A stretch of 64,000 bases of DNA from Leptospira fletcheri (GCF_004769195.1 NZ_RQET01000008.1:1-64000); one strand, 5' to 3'; counted from the stretch's first letter, positions 1 to 10,548 are shown. Notes: generated by a model not told the origin, from the sequence alone. Translations and numbers: made by a program.

Positions 1-313
1 GTGTCGCTGGTTTGGGGGGGCGGTTCCCGGGGGGCCGGGGCCCCACCCTCTCTGGGCGGGGGCCGGTGCGGTGGTACCCGTTCGCTGCCGTGCAGAGTCC
101 GTCCTATTCGATTTTCCTCCTTTTTGCCAACCTTTTTCCGGGCCTTTCTCTTGCAGGAACTCCTACAAGCCACAGGGAACATCTTCTCTCCTTTCTTCCG
201 AATTCTTCTCCAATTAGGTCGTCAAGCGACATAATTCCATTATATTCGCATTATAACTTGACTCGGAAGATTTTTTTTCGGAACCTATCCTTCGGGTTCC
301 AAGGATCCAGGCA
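1..313. other. Non-coding stretch upstream of fliI, very GC-rich at its left end
   Basis: No convincing gene lies here; the open frames across it have no ribosome binding site and unlikely composition. By hand count the first 60 bases are about 80% G+C, with runs of seven G and of C, and the next 60 about 63%. From about 120 onward the sequence becomes pyrimidine-rich and then AT-rich just before fliI. The run-rich segment can fold on itself and resembles an intergenic repeat more than a coding remnant. A TTGACT hexamer at 258-263 lacks a good -10 partner, so I do not call a promoter. Confidence 0.5.
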
Positions 314-1678
314 ATGATCGAAAAGAAATTCTACGAGAAAGTAGACGTTATTTCTAAATATTTTCTCATCCTGGACAGGACGGAAACGATCCGTAAATCC
401 GGAAGAGTGGTTCGAGTCTCTGGAAATGTGATCTATTCGGAGGGTCCTCCGGATTCCAAGATAGGCGAAATTATGGATGTGGAAAAGGCCGGGATCGAAG
501 GGTATCTCCAGTGTGAGATCGTCGGTTTCGAGAATCACGTTTATACCCTAATGCCTCTCGGACCGGTGGAAGGAGTGTATCCGGATGCCTTCGTATTTTC
601 TTCCGGTCGTCGCCTGAACGTTCCCGTGGGAAACGAACTTTTAGGAAGGGTTCTGAACGGGGTCGGAAAACCCATCGATAAAAAAGGAATCATCATCACT
701 TCGGAGGAAAAATCACCCGAAGGAGAAAGCATCAATCCGCTGGATCGCCCCATCATCCGGGACGTTCTTCTTACGGGAGTGCGAGCCATCGACGGGATCC
801 TAACCGTCGGACGCGGGCAGAGATTGGGGATCTTTTCGGGATCGGGAGTCGGTAAGTCGAGTCTCTTGGGAATGATCGCCAGATTTACGGATGCGGACAT
901 CAACGTCATCGCTCTGGTCGGCGAGCGCGGACGGGAGGTGAACGAATTTATCGAACGTGACTTGGGAAAAGAAGGTCTCGCAAAGTCCGTCGTATTTGCC
1001 GCGACCTCCGATTCTCCGAAAATGGAGCAAGTCAACTGCGCGTTTCTTGCGACTTCAGTCGCGGAGTATTTTCGCGAAAAAGGACTTCACGTAAACTTAA
1101 TGATGGACTCTTTGACTCGCTTTGCTCATGCGAACCGGGAAATTTCCGTTTCCAATAACGAACCTCCGATCACGAGGGGATTCAGTTCTTCCGTCTTCAG
1201 TAAACTCGCAAAATTGGTGGAAAGATCCGGAACTTCCAAATCCGGAGGAAGCATAACGGGATTCTATACCATATTGACCGATACGGACGAGATGGAGGAT
1301 CCGGTGGCCGACGCCGTCCGAGGTTATATAGACGGACATATCGTCCTTTCCAGAAAACTCGCGGAAAAGAACCATTTCCCCGCAATAGATGTGCCCGCTT
1401 CCCTCTCTAGGGTAATGCAGACCATCACAAACGAGGACCATTTCATGCGGGCGGGAATGATACGGGAATTGATCTCCACATATAATTCCGTAGAGGAATT
1501 GATTCTATTAAATGCCTACGTTAAAGGTTCCGACGCGAAAGTGGATTTGGCCATTCGAAAAAAGGAGAAGATAGACTCGTTTTTACGCCAAAAACTCATG
1601 GAAAAAAGCCCGTTTCCGAATACGATGAGTTCGTTACGGGACATCCTCAGGGAAGAGCGGGAAGAGGAGGAATTTTAA
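314..1678 (+). CDS. fliI: Flagellar export ATPase FliI
   Basis: This is the soluble ATPase of the flagellar type III export apparatus, which works at the cytoplasmic face of the basal body and is related to the F1 beta subunit. The 454-residue length fits the family. The P-loop GSGVGKSS lies near residues 176-183, the Walker B stretch LMMDSL near 262, and the arginine-rich ERGREVNEF segment follows the P-loop. The substrate/nucleotide core is intact and I see no frameshift. It heads a plus-strand operon with fliJ 3 bases downstream and flbB beyond. In most bacteria fliH precedes fliI; no fliH is visible in the 313 bases to the left. Confidence 0.97.
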   Translation: MIEKKFYEKVDVISKYFLILDRTETIRKSGRVVRVSGNVIYSEGPPDSKIGEIMDVEKAGIEGYLQCEIVGFENHVYTLMPLGPVEGVYPDAFVFSSGRRLNVPVGNELLGRVLNGVGKPIDKKGIIITSEEKSPEGESINPLDRPIIRDVLLTGVRAIDGILTVGRGQRLGIFSGSGVGKSSLLGMIARFTDADINVIALVGERGREVNEFIERDLGKEGLAKSVVFAATSDSPKMEQVNCAFLATSVAEYFREKGLHVNLMMDSLTRFAHANREISVSNNEPPITRGFSSSVFSKLAKLVERSGTSKSGGSITGFYTILTDTDEMEDPVADAVRGYIDGHIVLSRKLAEKNHFPAIDVPASLSRVMQTITNEDHFMRAGMIRELISTYNSVEELILLNAYVKGSDAKVDLAIRKKEKIDSFLRQKLMEKSPFPNTMSSLRDILREEREEEEF

Positions 1679-1681
1679 TCG

Positions 1682-2251
1682 ATGAAAAGATTCAGATTCA
1701 GGCTCGAGCCGGTACTTCGTCTCAAAAAAATCGCCGAAGAAAAAAAGCTGCAGGAACTTTCCGAGCTCGTTGCGGAGATCAACCGACGTAGTTCCGAAAT
1801 CGAAAATAACGAAACCAAAATCGCGAACCTTACCTCCAAGCCCTCGGAGACATACGATTTACGGGAATATTCCTATCTTCAAACTTATATTCGTCAACTT
1901 TTGACGAAGAACTCGGAACTAACGGAAGAAATCCGCACATTCGACGAACCTATCGCAAAGAAGAGACTCGAAGTAAACGAGGCGCGAAAGGACAAAAAAG
2001 TTATGGAGCTTCTCAAAGAGAAGCGCTATTCGGAATACATTCATCATTATAAGAAAAGGGAACAGCAAACGTCGGAAGAACTGTTCCTAAGCAGATACTT
2101 TTCGAAAACGAGGGGAGCTCAAGATGGAATCGAGCAAATTGGACGGGATCCGAAGACTTTTACCTATGATACGGGAGGCGTCGAGCGTTCCGGTTCGGAA
2201 GATGCGGGACTTTCTGAACTCCGAAAGCTTTACGAGCGTTATAAAAAGTGA
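1682..2251 (+). CDS. fliJ: Flagellar export chaperone/coiled-coil protein FliJ
   Basis: FliJ is the central stalk-like coiled coil of the export ATPase and a general export chaperone. This protein is highly charged and almost entirely helical, opening with MKRFRFRLEPVLRLKK, the usual FliJ start, and it follows fliI directly. It is 189 residues, about 40 longer than the roughly 147 typical of the family. The extra C-terminal part (from about residue 148) is exactly the part that overlaps another good reading frame starting at 2124. The extension may therefore be a read-on tail of little function, or a true overlap. Assignment as FliJ is firm; the functional C-terminus is not. Confidence 0.9.
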   Translation: MKRFRFRLEPVLRLKKIAEEKKLQELSELVAEINRRSSEIENNETKIANLTSKPSETYDLREYSYLQTYIRQLLTKNSELTEEIRTFDEPIAKKRLEVNEARKDKKVMELLKEKRYSEYIHHYKKREQQTSEELFLSRYFSKTRGAQDGIEQIGRDPKTFTYDTGGVERSGSEDAGLSELRKLYERYKK

Positions 2252-2402
2252 ACTCCCCTTTTTAGAGATTAAAAAGTCGGGAAATGCGGATTCGACGATC
2301 AGTTCTATGGTTAACCTACGCGAAAAAATTACCGACCTAGAAACAAAGGCGGAAAGACTGGAGAAAAAGATCTCCGGATCACGCCTGGACGTTCGGGTAT
2401 AA
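2124..2402 (+). CDS. Small coiled-coil protein overlapping the fliJ 3' end
   Basis: This 92-residue protein is encoded in the +1 frame relative to fliJ and overlaps it by 128 bases. It has an AGGGGAG ribosome binding site 6-7 bases before ATG 2124. The protein has a plausible amphipathic N-terminal half and a charged heptad-like C-terminal helix (KITDLETKAERLEKKI). It fills the gap between the fliJ stop and flbB. flbB starts only 7 bases after this stop and has no obvious ribosome binding site of its own, which suggests translational coupling. I do not recognise a family. The alternative, a frameshifted C-terminal part of FliJ, is less likely because it has its own start signal. Confidence 0.65.
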   Translation: MESSKLDGIRRLLPMIREASSVPVRKMRDFLNSESFTSVIKSELPFLEIKKSGNADSTISSMVNLREKITDLETKAERLEKKISGSRLDVRV

Positions 2403-2409
2403 AAAAAAT

Positions 2410-3051
2410 ATGGCAAGCCTTACCGACAAAGCGAGAGCCGTTTATCTCGTTTTACTGATTTTCTTTCTGCTTTTGATCGGATTTTTCGCGTTTGATTACT
2501 TTCAGCTCATAGACGCGGCAGAATACTTCCCGTTTTTACGCAAGGAACCCGGACTGGTAAACGCGGATTCCGAATCTCCCTCGGAACTTGAAAAGCTGGA
2601 ATTCCGAAAGGAGATGGAGCGGCTTGCCAAGGATAGGGACGAGATTCTACAGAAGGAAGATGATATTCGGAAGGAAAGAGAAAAGCTCGATGCGGAGCTG
2701 GAAAAAATCTCCGAACTCAAACGGGGCCTTACCGCCAAAGAGAACGAACTGAAATCCGCAGAATCGGAAAAAAACAGTCGGAATAAACTTGTGAAAGTTC
2801 TGGCCGAAAAAGTAGCGAATATGCCGCCCGATAATGCGGTCCAGATGCTGACTAACTGGCCGGATAAGGATATCATTGACGTATTTATCCAGATGGATCA
2901 GGATGCGGAACAGGATGGGCGTCAGACCATTACCACATATCTGCTGACCCTCTTTCCCGCGGAAAGAAGAGCGGCCATAACGAATAAATGGCTTTCCCGT
3001 TCGGACACGATCCGTGCGCCAGAATCATCGCCCGAGTCCGAGGAGTTATAA
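2410..3051 (+). CDS. flbB: Periplasmic flagellar collar protein FlbB (MotE-like)
   Basis: The 213-residue protein has one N-terminal membrane helix (about residues 10-31), a long charged coiled coil (about 55-130), and a C-terminal MgtE_N/MotE-like helical domain (MPPDNAVQML...MDQDAEQDGR...LFPAERRAAI). This architecture and its position after fliI-fliJ match FlbB of Borrelia, the base of the spirochaete-specific collar that supports stator assembly and periplasmic filament orientation. The collar role here is inferred from family and synteny. Its stop overlaps the next start (TAATG). Confidence 0.85.
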   Translation: MASLTDKARAVYLVLLIFFLLLIGFFAFDYFQLIDAAEYFPFLRKEPGLVNADSESPSELEKLEFRKEMERLAKDRDEILQKEDDIRKEREKLDAELEKISELKRGLTAKENELKSAESEKNSRNKLVKVLAEKVANMPPDNAVQMLTNWPDKDIIDVFIQMDQDAEQDGRQTITTYLLTLFPAERRAAITNKWLSRSDTIRAPESSPESEEL

Positions 3052-3443
3052 TGACCTTTACGCAAAAATCGATCGTTCCTTTAATCATGCTCGCGACTCT
3101 TTTTTCCGCCGGATCGGAAATCCTTGCCAAAGAAAAGAAAAGGAAGGTTGTAAGCGGCGAAGATCTGGTAAGGAATCCCTCGAAAGCGGTCGGGGAGACG
3201 GTTCGTTTAACGGGAAACGTTTCCCACGTTTTGTACAAGGGGAACTCGATCCGTTTCGTTCTCCAATTCGGAGGAAAGCCCGTGGTCCTGGATTCCGACG
3301 ATTCCGGGCTGATCAGCAGAGTTGCCGTAGGAACTTATGTGGAAGTCTGCGGTTTTTATCTGAAGAACAAAAAGCTGGAACTTGACGGTAAGAGAACGGA
3401 CATGCCTTCCATCGTCGTCGAACAACCCTATTGTTCGAACTGA
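3051..3443 (+). CDS. Small exported protein, OB-fold-like
   Basis: The start at 3051 is preferred because GAGGAG lies about 5 bases upstream and the ATG overlaps the flbB stop; longer in-frame starts lie inside flbB. The 130-residue product has a signal peptide (about residues 1-26, ending near SEILAKEKK). The mature part is beta-rich: VRLTGNVSHVLYKGNSIRF, VLDSDDSGL, GTYVEVCGFYLKN. That pattern resembles periplasmic OB-fold (tRNA_anti-like) domains, but I cannot confirm the fold. Coupling to flbB suggests a periplasmic role linked to the flagellum; this is inference. Two cysteines lie in the mature part. Confidence 0.8.
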   Translation: MTFTQKSIVPLIMLATLFSAGSEILAKEKKRKVVSGEDLVRNPSKAVGETVRLTGNVSHVLYKGNSIRFVLQFGGKPVVLDSDDSGLISRVAVGTYVEVCGFYLKNKKLELDGKRTDMPSIVVEQPYCSN

Positions 3444-3465
3444 ACGGATTTCGGTTCACAATCTG

Positions 3466-4548
3466 CTAATCGACTGATCTTTTTCCTTTTCCCAAAAGGA
3501 ACCGATCCACTCTAGCTTTGGCGTTTCGCCGGATGCTCGTATAAAACAAGTGATAGTCCACCAAATGATAGGTATCGTCTTTTCCTAGAGTCGGGAACCC
3601 TCTACTCTCCGGTTTGTGCACCCATAAAATCCCCGATTCACATTTGGCGTCCGCGATTCCGGGTAAGGCACGGTAGAACCGTATCGGAACGCTTCCGGGA
3701 TTCGATTCTTTCGGTTGGTACGATTCGTCGACCGTCCAAGACAAAGGATTTACACAAAGAGATTTGCCGAATCTTTCCGAAAGTCGGACTGGCTTACTTC
3801 CCCACAGGAAGGAATTCCAATTGATCACACAACCTAGTGAATCCGGGGAAAGGCAAGGTGAAAGTCCGGTTTCCTCCGGGGAATAAGGATATCCTACGGA
3901 ATAAGCCGCGATTAGATTCTTCCTGTACGGAGATGCAGACACGATTTCCTTCAAAAGCTGTACCGTATGACGGGTACCCTGACTGTGGGACGCCAAAATC
4001 CAAGGCCGTCCCTGATTTAGATATTTCATATAATATAAAAATGCACTCTTTACGTCTTCGTACGCGAAGTCCAAGGCCTTCTGCCCTTCCGGAGTATCCT
4101 CCATAAAAACGTAAAAAGCGGCCTGTCTATATCTGGGAGCGTACACCCTGCAACATTCGTTGAAAGCGCCTGCTTGCGAGCGAATCGGTCCTTCCTCAGT
4201 TTTCCGATTCAAACTTTCGTCCTCCAGGTCCCCGTTCCAATATTTTCCCGCCACGATCAGAGTAGTCGGATGTACAAAGAAAACGTCCGCCTCTGCAGTC
4301 GCTTGCTTATCCATAAACCCCGAGTCTTTCGGGACTTCGTCGCCCGGATCCTTTTTCGCGGGATGGGACGCCCAAGATTTCAAATCGGAATAATCCGGCC
4401 GGGAAAGGGTTTTACTACTCTCGAAATTCTCCCTAGGCTTCAACAGATAAAGGCAGGAGGCGTTCGAAACGCAGAGGAAAAATAAAAAGAAGGAACGAAA
4501 AAACGCGGGAAGAACGGATAAGAAAGACGAACTAAGAATTTCTTTCAT
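3466..4548 (-). CDS. DUF3089-type alpha/beta hydrolase, exported
   Basis: The 360-residue protein has an N-terminal hydrophobic export signal (about residues 10-31) ending in VSNASC, a possible relaxed spirochaetal lipobox. DUF3089 hallmarks follow: EADVFFVHPTTL, NECCRVYAPRYRQA, the nucleophile elbow ASHSQGT near residues 181-187, and DYHLFYTSIRRN near the end. The SHSQG elbow implies a serine hydrolase; the substrate is unknown. It starts 18 bases after gmk and may be its last operon partner, although its ribosome binding site is weak. Family call good, function unknown, lipidation uncertain. Confidence 0.82.
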   Translation of the reverse strand: MKEILSSSFLSVLPAFFRSFFLFFLCVSNASCLYLLKPRENFESSKTLSRPDYSDLKSWASHPAKKDPGDEVPKDSGFMDKQATAEADVFFVHPTTLIVAGKYWNGDLEDESLNRKTEEGPIRSQAGAFNECCRVYAPRYRQAAFYVFMEDTPEGQKALDFAYEDVKSAFLYYMKYLNQGRPWILASHSQGTRHTVQLLKEIVSASPYRKNLIAAYSVGYPYSPEETGLSPCLSPDSLGCVINWNSFLWGSKPVRLSERFGKSLCVNPLSWTVDESYQPKESNPGSVPIRFYRALPGIADAKCESGILWVHKPESRGFPTLGKDDTYHLVDYHLFYTSIRRNAKARVDRFLLGKGKRSVD

Positions 4549-4566
4549 GCGAGAAACGATCCAAAC

Positions 4567-5130
4567 TCAATGTTTTTCGGAGGAAAGCAATATGGATTCG
4601 AGTTGCGACAATGTGCGATCCAAGTCGTCGTTCAGAATGACATGATCGAATTCGTTCCGGTGGGACAGTTCCTGTTTTCCGTTCCGGATCCTTTTCGTTA
4701 TGCTTTCTTCGGAATCCGTTCCCCGGGCTCGCAACCTTCTTTCCCATTCTTCTTCACTCGGAGGAAGGATAAAGATCGTAACAACAGTCTCCCCTAATTT
4801 CCGCTTCAAAAGCGCCGCGCCCTGAACGTCCAAGTCCATAATGACCGACCTTCCGCTCGCAAGACATTCCTCGACGTATTTTCGGGGAGTGCCGTAGTAA
4901 TGGTCGTGAACCCTGGCCCATTCCAGAAATTCGTTTTCTCGGATCCCGCGCTCAAAGGCCTCGGGAGTTAAAAAAAAATATGTGACCCCTTCTTCGTCTC
5001 CCGGACGCGGCGGTCTCGTCGTGCAAGAAACGGAAAAAGCGATTTGGGGGTGTTTTTCCCGAACCAAGCGGATCAGAGTGGATTTTCCTCCCCCAGCTAC
5101 GGAAGAAAGGACGAAAAGTTTAGAAGACAC
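4567..5130 (-). CDS. gmk: Guanylate kinase
   Basis: This enzyme phosphorylates GMP to GDP with ATP in purine nucleotide salvage and supply. Visible landmarks are the P-loop AGGGKST (residues 12-18), the GMP-binding segment [31 protein letters not shown], and MDLDVQGA. Length (187) is normal. The residues before the P-loop (SSVAGGGKS) differ slightly from the common GPSGVGKS. It abuts the RemA-type gene immediately upstream, a pairing also common in Firmicutes, and sits at the distal end of the flagellar block. Confidence 0.96.
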   Translation of the reverse strand: MSSKLFVLSSVAGGGKSTLIRLVREKHPQIAFSVSCTTRPPRPGDEEGVTYFFLTPEAFERGIRENEFLEWARVHDHYYGTPRKYVEECLASGRSVIMDLDVQGAALLKRKLGETVVTIFILPPSEEEWERRLRARGTDSEESITKRIRNGKQELSHRNEFDHVILNDDLDRTLSQLESILLSSEKH

Positions 5131-5412
5131 TTAGTCTTTTTCTTCCTCTTCTTCGGCTACGGAATTGTCTCGGCTCTCGATCCGTCGAGTCAGCGCCTCG
5201 ACTCGTAGATTGGAAAGGACCAAATGATTGGAGTCCGTGATAATGATGGATCTGGTTTTTTTCCCCTGAGTGGCATCGATCAGACTATTATTGCTTTTTG
5301 CTTCGTTCCGAATCCTTTTTGCTGAAGCGGAATCGGAATGAATGATGCCGACGATCTTCGAAACCATTACGATATTTCCGAAACCAACGTTCAGGACGCT
5401 AAATTGAGACAT
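5131..5412 (-). CDS. remA: RemA-family DNA-binding regulator (DUF370)
   Basis: This 93-residue protein matches the DUF370/RemA family: SVLNVGFGNIVMVSKIVGII, then SASAKRIRNEAK and TRSIIITDSNHLVLS. In Bacillus subtilis RemA is an oligomeric DNA-binding activator of matrix and osmoprotection genes; the target in Leptospira is not shown by the sequence. The acidic tail (EEEEEKD) extends past the conserved core. It lies between the 388-residue coiled-coil gene, which it overlaps by one base, and gmk, which it abuts. Confidence 0.88.
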   Translation of the reverse strand: MSQFSVLNVGFGNIVMVSKIVGIIHSDSASAKRIRNEAKSNNSLIDATQGKKTRSIIITDSNHLVLSNLRVEALTRRIESRDNSVAEEEEEKD

Positions 5413-6578
5413 TAGACCCTCCGGTTTCTTTCCAACCTGAACCTTTCGATGATATCCACCTCACCGGTCGCCAGATCCAGTGCTTCTGAAATATCCTCAT
5501 GAGAATATCCTTTTTTCAAGAGGAAAACCACCTTCTCTATCTTTGTCGTACCGACAGGTAAATCTTTCAGAATGGCCTCGGGAGAAATTTTTACCCGGTC
5601 GGATTTTTGCGGCTCGAACCCTGCGATTTTCCGTTCGAGCAACCGACCAAAATCCTGTTCTACAGGAATCTTATTGTCTCGTATTTTCGGTCTGACAGGA
5701 AACGCTTTTTCGATCTGCCCTGTCTCAGGAACATACTCCGATTGTGACCGAAGGCTTCCTCCACCGGTCGCTTCCGCGTTCCAAGGAAGCCCCTGCGAAA
5801 ACGGATCTCCGTCTAGAGAAATATCGAAAGTGGAACTAGGATTGTACATAGGTTGAGGAGGTCTGGTGGGAGAAGGAGACGCCAACAACTCTTGAGGATC
5901 CTTCCAACCTAGAGAATCCTTGATTCGTTTTCCGAAATTTTTCAGGATCCCGATCGTCCCCGAATCGGCAGGCTCTTCGATTTTTTCCGAAGAGGCTTTT
6001 CTGAGATTTTCCATCCCGGGAATATCTTCCGGCATATTTTGTTTGTACAAATGACCCACGCCGCGGCCTGCCTTGGAAGCGAGGTCCGTTCGCTTCTCTT
6101 CTGCCGCTTCCGGAGATTTTTTCATTTCCTTCTGCTTTTCGCGGATCAAGGTAAGGTACTCTTCCTTGAAGGAACGTTCTTCGGACGCGACTTCCTCCAA
6201 ACCGACCTGCTCTAAGGAGGAAAATTCCTCCTTTCGAGGCGTTGTTTTCTCCGCCGGGAGGCTTCCGAATTCAAGCGGAAGGTCGGAGATTTCTCCGATC
6301 CGTTCCGGAAGTTCCTCCACCTTTTTCAGGATGGACTTCAATTTCTCTTCCAAAGAATCCGTCTTCTGCACCAGGATCTTATAGGCTTGTACTTTAGAAT
6401 TCAATAATTCTATATGGTTTTCCGTTTCGGATTGAATCTCGTCGACCAATGTCCGCACTTCCTCGTTGATCCGTCGGATCATGTGAGACCGGATCCTCTT
6501 CGTAACTTGGGCGGTGATGCCTATGTACAGACCTACGCCGAGGACGAGGTTTAAAAAAATCACTGCGAACAGTTCCAT
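5412..6578 (-). CDS. Membrane-anchored coiled-coil protein with C-terminal helix-turn-helix-like region
   Basis: I do not recognise a named family. The 388-residue protein has one N-terminal membrane helix (about residues 3-24), then a coiled coil to about residue 100, a long low-complexity charged and proline-rich middle, and a conserved-looking C-terminal segment (about 340-385). The last part contains VFLLKKGYSHEDISEALDL and EVDIIERF, which reads like the small helix-turn-helix seen in DUF6115-type proteins. It sits between flagellar genes and remA-gmk with 1-base overlap to remA. A role linking the membrane and DNA or assembly is speculative. Confidence 0.8.
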   Translation of the reverse strand: MELFAVIFLNLVLGVGLYIGITAQVTKRIRSHMIRRINEEVRTLVDEIQSETENHIELLNSKVQAYKILVQKTDSLEEKLKSILKKVEELPERIGEISDLPLEFGSLPAEKTTPRKEEFSSLEQVGLEEVASEERSFKEEYLTLIREKQKEMKKSPEAAEEKRTDLASKAGRGVGHLYKQNMPEDIPGMENLRKASSEKIEEPADSGTIGILKNFGKRIKDSLGWKDPQELLASPSPTRPPQPMYNPSSTFDISLDGDPFSQGLPWNAEATGGGSLRSQSEYVPETGQIEKAFPVRPKIRDNKIPVEQDFGRLLERKIAGFEPQKSDRVKISPEAILKDLPVGTTKIEKVVFLLKKGYSHEDISEALDLATGEVDIIERFRLERNRRV

Positions 6579-6648
6579 GCATCCGACCTCCGGGTGGAAG
6601 TTTCCAACAACATCCCTTCGGAGGAATTTAGAATTGCATCGGTTTCGT

Positions 6649-7014
6649 TTAGGCTAGAACGTCCAGATTGGTTCGGGAAGCGGTTTTGTATTCTATCTTT
6701 CTTCCCGATTGGTCGTAGGAAACGATCTTATCCTTGCCGCCTTCCGGACGAGGTCCTTTAAAGGAGCGGATCTCTTTTTCGATTTCCCCGATCTTTTGAA
6801 CGTAAGACGTCCTCAGCCTTTCCCTATATTCCGGAGACAGGGAAAAAATCTCCGCGTACATCTGTACTGCATATTTTTTATCTACATTGTACTCCCGGAC
6901 CGACTTTTCGTTTTGAGCGATTACGTTGGTGAGAGTGTGCGGATTCTCCACCATGGTCCGGCGAAGGATATCCGTTGCGGCTCCATATCCCGAAAGGGGT
7001 TCGTTCAGCCTCAT
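6649..7014 (-). CDS. Conserved hypothetical protein downstream of fapA
   Basis: The 121-residue soluble, charged protein has no signal peptide or membrane helix. It starts with MRLNEPLSGYGAATDILRR and has a mixed helical body with a charged segment (IGEIEKEIRSFKGPRPEGG). It starts 6 bases after the fapA stop, which makes co-transcription with the flagellar block very likely. I cannot name a family; a flagellar accessory role is suggested by position only. Confidence 0.75.
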   Translation of the reverse strand: MRLNEPLSGYGAATDILRRTMVENPHTLTNVIAQNEKSVREYNVDKKYAVQMYAEIFSLSPEYRERLRTSYVQKIGEIEKEIRSFKGPRPEGGKDKIVSYDQSGRKIEYKTASRTNLDVLA

Positions 7015-7020
7015 AGCCTC

Positions 7021-9006
<1,986 letters not shown>

Positions 9007-9020
9007 GATAAAAGGCTCAG

Positions 9021-9107
9021 TTAGGACTCAAAGGTAGATAGATCCGAAATCGGGGATACCGACGGACCACTTGCGGAAATCGTTTCTGTAGATAAGGAAA
9101 TTCTCAT
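9021..9107 (-). CDS. Possible 28-residue small protein between whiG and fapA
   Basis: On the minus strand ATG at 9107 is preceded by AGGAG with 7 bases spacing (9113-9117). The frame runs 28 codons to TAA at 9021-9023, ending 14 bases before the fapA start. The predicted product is serine/threonine-rich (it starts [14 protein letters not shown]). The start signal is better than those of several real neighbours and the codons fit, but the frame is too short to be sure. It could be a small protein or a leader that couples fapA translation. Confidence 0.35.
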   Translation of the reverse strand: MRISLSTETISASGPSVSPISDLSTFES

Positions 9108-9128
9108 ATAGAACTCCTAAAGAAGGGA

Positions 9129-9929
9129 TTACTTCTTCGTAATGACCGATTTTACTTTTCCCAGTTTGCTTCTTAATCTGGCGACGGCTCTGGTATGAAG
9201 CTGGGAGATCCTGGACTCGGTCACTTCCAACACTTCCCCGATCTCCTTTAAGGTAAGATCCTCGTAATAGTAGAGTACGATGACCTTCTTTTCCTTGTCC
9301 GGCAAGGTCTTGATCGCTTCGACGATGACGTTCTTGATCTCCTCCTTCTCTATGATCGTATCCGGATTCATATTCATGGGAGATTCTAACGTTTCCATGA
9401 AGGAGACTTCGTCGTTTTCGTCGCCGAGGAACCAGATATCGTTTAGGGAAACGAGAGAAGTGCCGCTGATTTTCGTAAGAAGAGAGTTGAATTCCTCCAC
9501 GGAGATTCCCATCTCTTTTGCGATGGCCTCGTCTTCCACATGAGCGCCCTCTTTGTTCTCCAGCATTCCGATAATCTGCTCCAACTGCTTGGCTTTTTGT
9601 CGGATTGAGCGGGGAATCCAGTCGATGGAACGCAGTTCGTCGAAAATCGAACCGCGAATCCGGGTCATCGCGTACGTCTTAAATTTGATTTGTCTGTCCG
9701 GGTCGAACTTTTCGATCGCATCTAGAAGTCCGAATACTCCGTACGAGACCAGGTCGTCGAACTCCACATTTTGGGGCATCCCGATCGCAATACGACCGGC
9801 CACGTGCTTGACTAAGGGAGAATATTTCTCTACGAGATAACTGCGTATGTTTTGGTCTTTGGTGTCCCGATAGGACTTCCACAGTTCCGTTTCATCCGTA
9901 TTATTATATTTATCAAAAAGTTTGGACAT
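9129..9929 (-). CDS. whiG: Flagellar sigma factor WhiG/FliA (sigma-28 family)
   Basis: This sigma-70-family subunit directs RNA polymerase to late flagellar genes. In 266 residues I see region 2 ([37 protein letters not shown]), region 3 ([17 protein letters not shown]) and region 4 ([34 protein letters not shown]), in normal order and length. It is encoded within the operon, so early operon expression would supply the factor for later genes. An inverted repeat lies just upstream of its start (9946-9973). I see no adjacent anti-sigma flgM. Confidence 0.95.
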   Translation of the reverse strand: MSKLFDKYNNTDETELWKSYRDTKDQNIRSYLVEKYSPLVKHVAGRIAIGMPQNVEFDDLVSYGVFGLLDAIEKFDPDRQIKFKTYAMTRIRGSIFDELRSIDWIPRSIRQKAKQLEQIIGMLENKEGAHVEDEAIAKEMGISVEEFNSLLTKISGTSLVSLNDIWFLGDENDEVSFMETLESPMNMNPDTIIEKEEIKNVIVEAIKTLPDKEKKVIVLYYYEDLTLKEIGEVLEVTESRISQLHTRAVARLRSKLGKVKSVITKK

Positions 9930-9945
9930 AACATCGGACTGGGAA

Positions 9946-9973
9946 GGTCCCTCGATTAAGAGTGTCGAGGACC
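9946..9973 (-). repeat. Inverted repeat just upstream of whiG
   Basis: GGTCCCTCGA (9946-9955) and TCGAGGACC (9965-9973) can pair with one bulged base around a 9-base loop. It sits 17 bases before the whiG start, in the leader of that gene. No T-run follows on the minus strand, so it is not a classical terminator. It could be a messenger hairpin affecting stability or translation of the sigma factor. Confidence 0.4.
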
Positions 9974-10056
9974 AAACCGATTTGCAATAGCATTTTTTGT
10001 CGCAAAAAACGGGAAATCAAGCAGTTTTTTGTCTCATTAGGAAATGCTGGTGGATC

Positions 10057-10548
10057 CTACTTTTCGGACCCGCCGTCGTCTTTGGCGAGCATCGTACGAA
10101 TGGCTTCCGCCATCAATTTCGGTTCGTTTTTGATGGCGATATTTTCCACCATGATATGGTCGCCGAACTTTTCCGTTTTTCTACGCGGGATCCCTGCCAC
10201 GGCCGCCGCCCGACCCTCGTCACCACCGCCTGCCGATTCGAAATTTACAGAGGACATGTCTCCGTCCAATCTTTCTCCGTACAGGTTGTTCGCTCCACCT
10301 TCGCCTCCGGTCTCCTCATGGGAAGAGGAATAGGAACCGGTCAGATTCCGGAGGAAGTCCAGGAACTCGGGAACCTTCATCTCCAAAATCGTATAGACCC
10401 CGAATCCGAATCCGGCCATTCCGATCGTGGAAAGTAAAGTAATGAATAAGACGTGAGTCACGTAATTTCCCGCTAAAAATCCGCAGACGGAGCTGATCAA
10501 CAGTCCCAAAATAGCGAAAAAAGCGAGAAATACGATCTGAAGGTTCAA
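10057..10548 (-). CDS. Two-helix membrane protein between flhG and whiG
   Basis: The 163-residue protein has two N-terminal membrane helices (about residues 4-28 and 33-54), then a cytoplasmic tail rich in Gly, Ser and Glu and ending in a charged helix ([18 protein letters not shown]). Its start overlaps the flhG stop by 4 bases, so the two are likely translationally coupled. Spirochaete flagellar operons often have an uncharacterised gene at this position. I cannot name a family. Confidence 0.75.
   Translation of the reverse strand: MNLQIVFLAFFAILGLLISSVCGFLAGNYVTHVLFITLLSTIGMAGFGFGVYTILEMKVPEFLDFLRNLTGSYSSSHEETGGEGGANNLYGERLDGDMSSVNFESAGGGDEGRAAAVAGIPRRKTEKFGDHIMVENIAIKNEPKLMAEAIRTMLAKDDGGSEK

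Noticed and set aside
1..313. Remnant of fliH upstream of fliI
   Set aside because: No frame here shows FliH-like charged coiled coil; composition is not coding-like.
541..1035. Long open frames on the opposite strand of fliI
   Set aside because: They overlap the clear fliI coding frame, lack ribosome binding sites and have composition typical of antisense shadows. The same holds for long opposite-strand frames over topA, groEL, flhF and lipL32.
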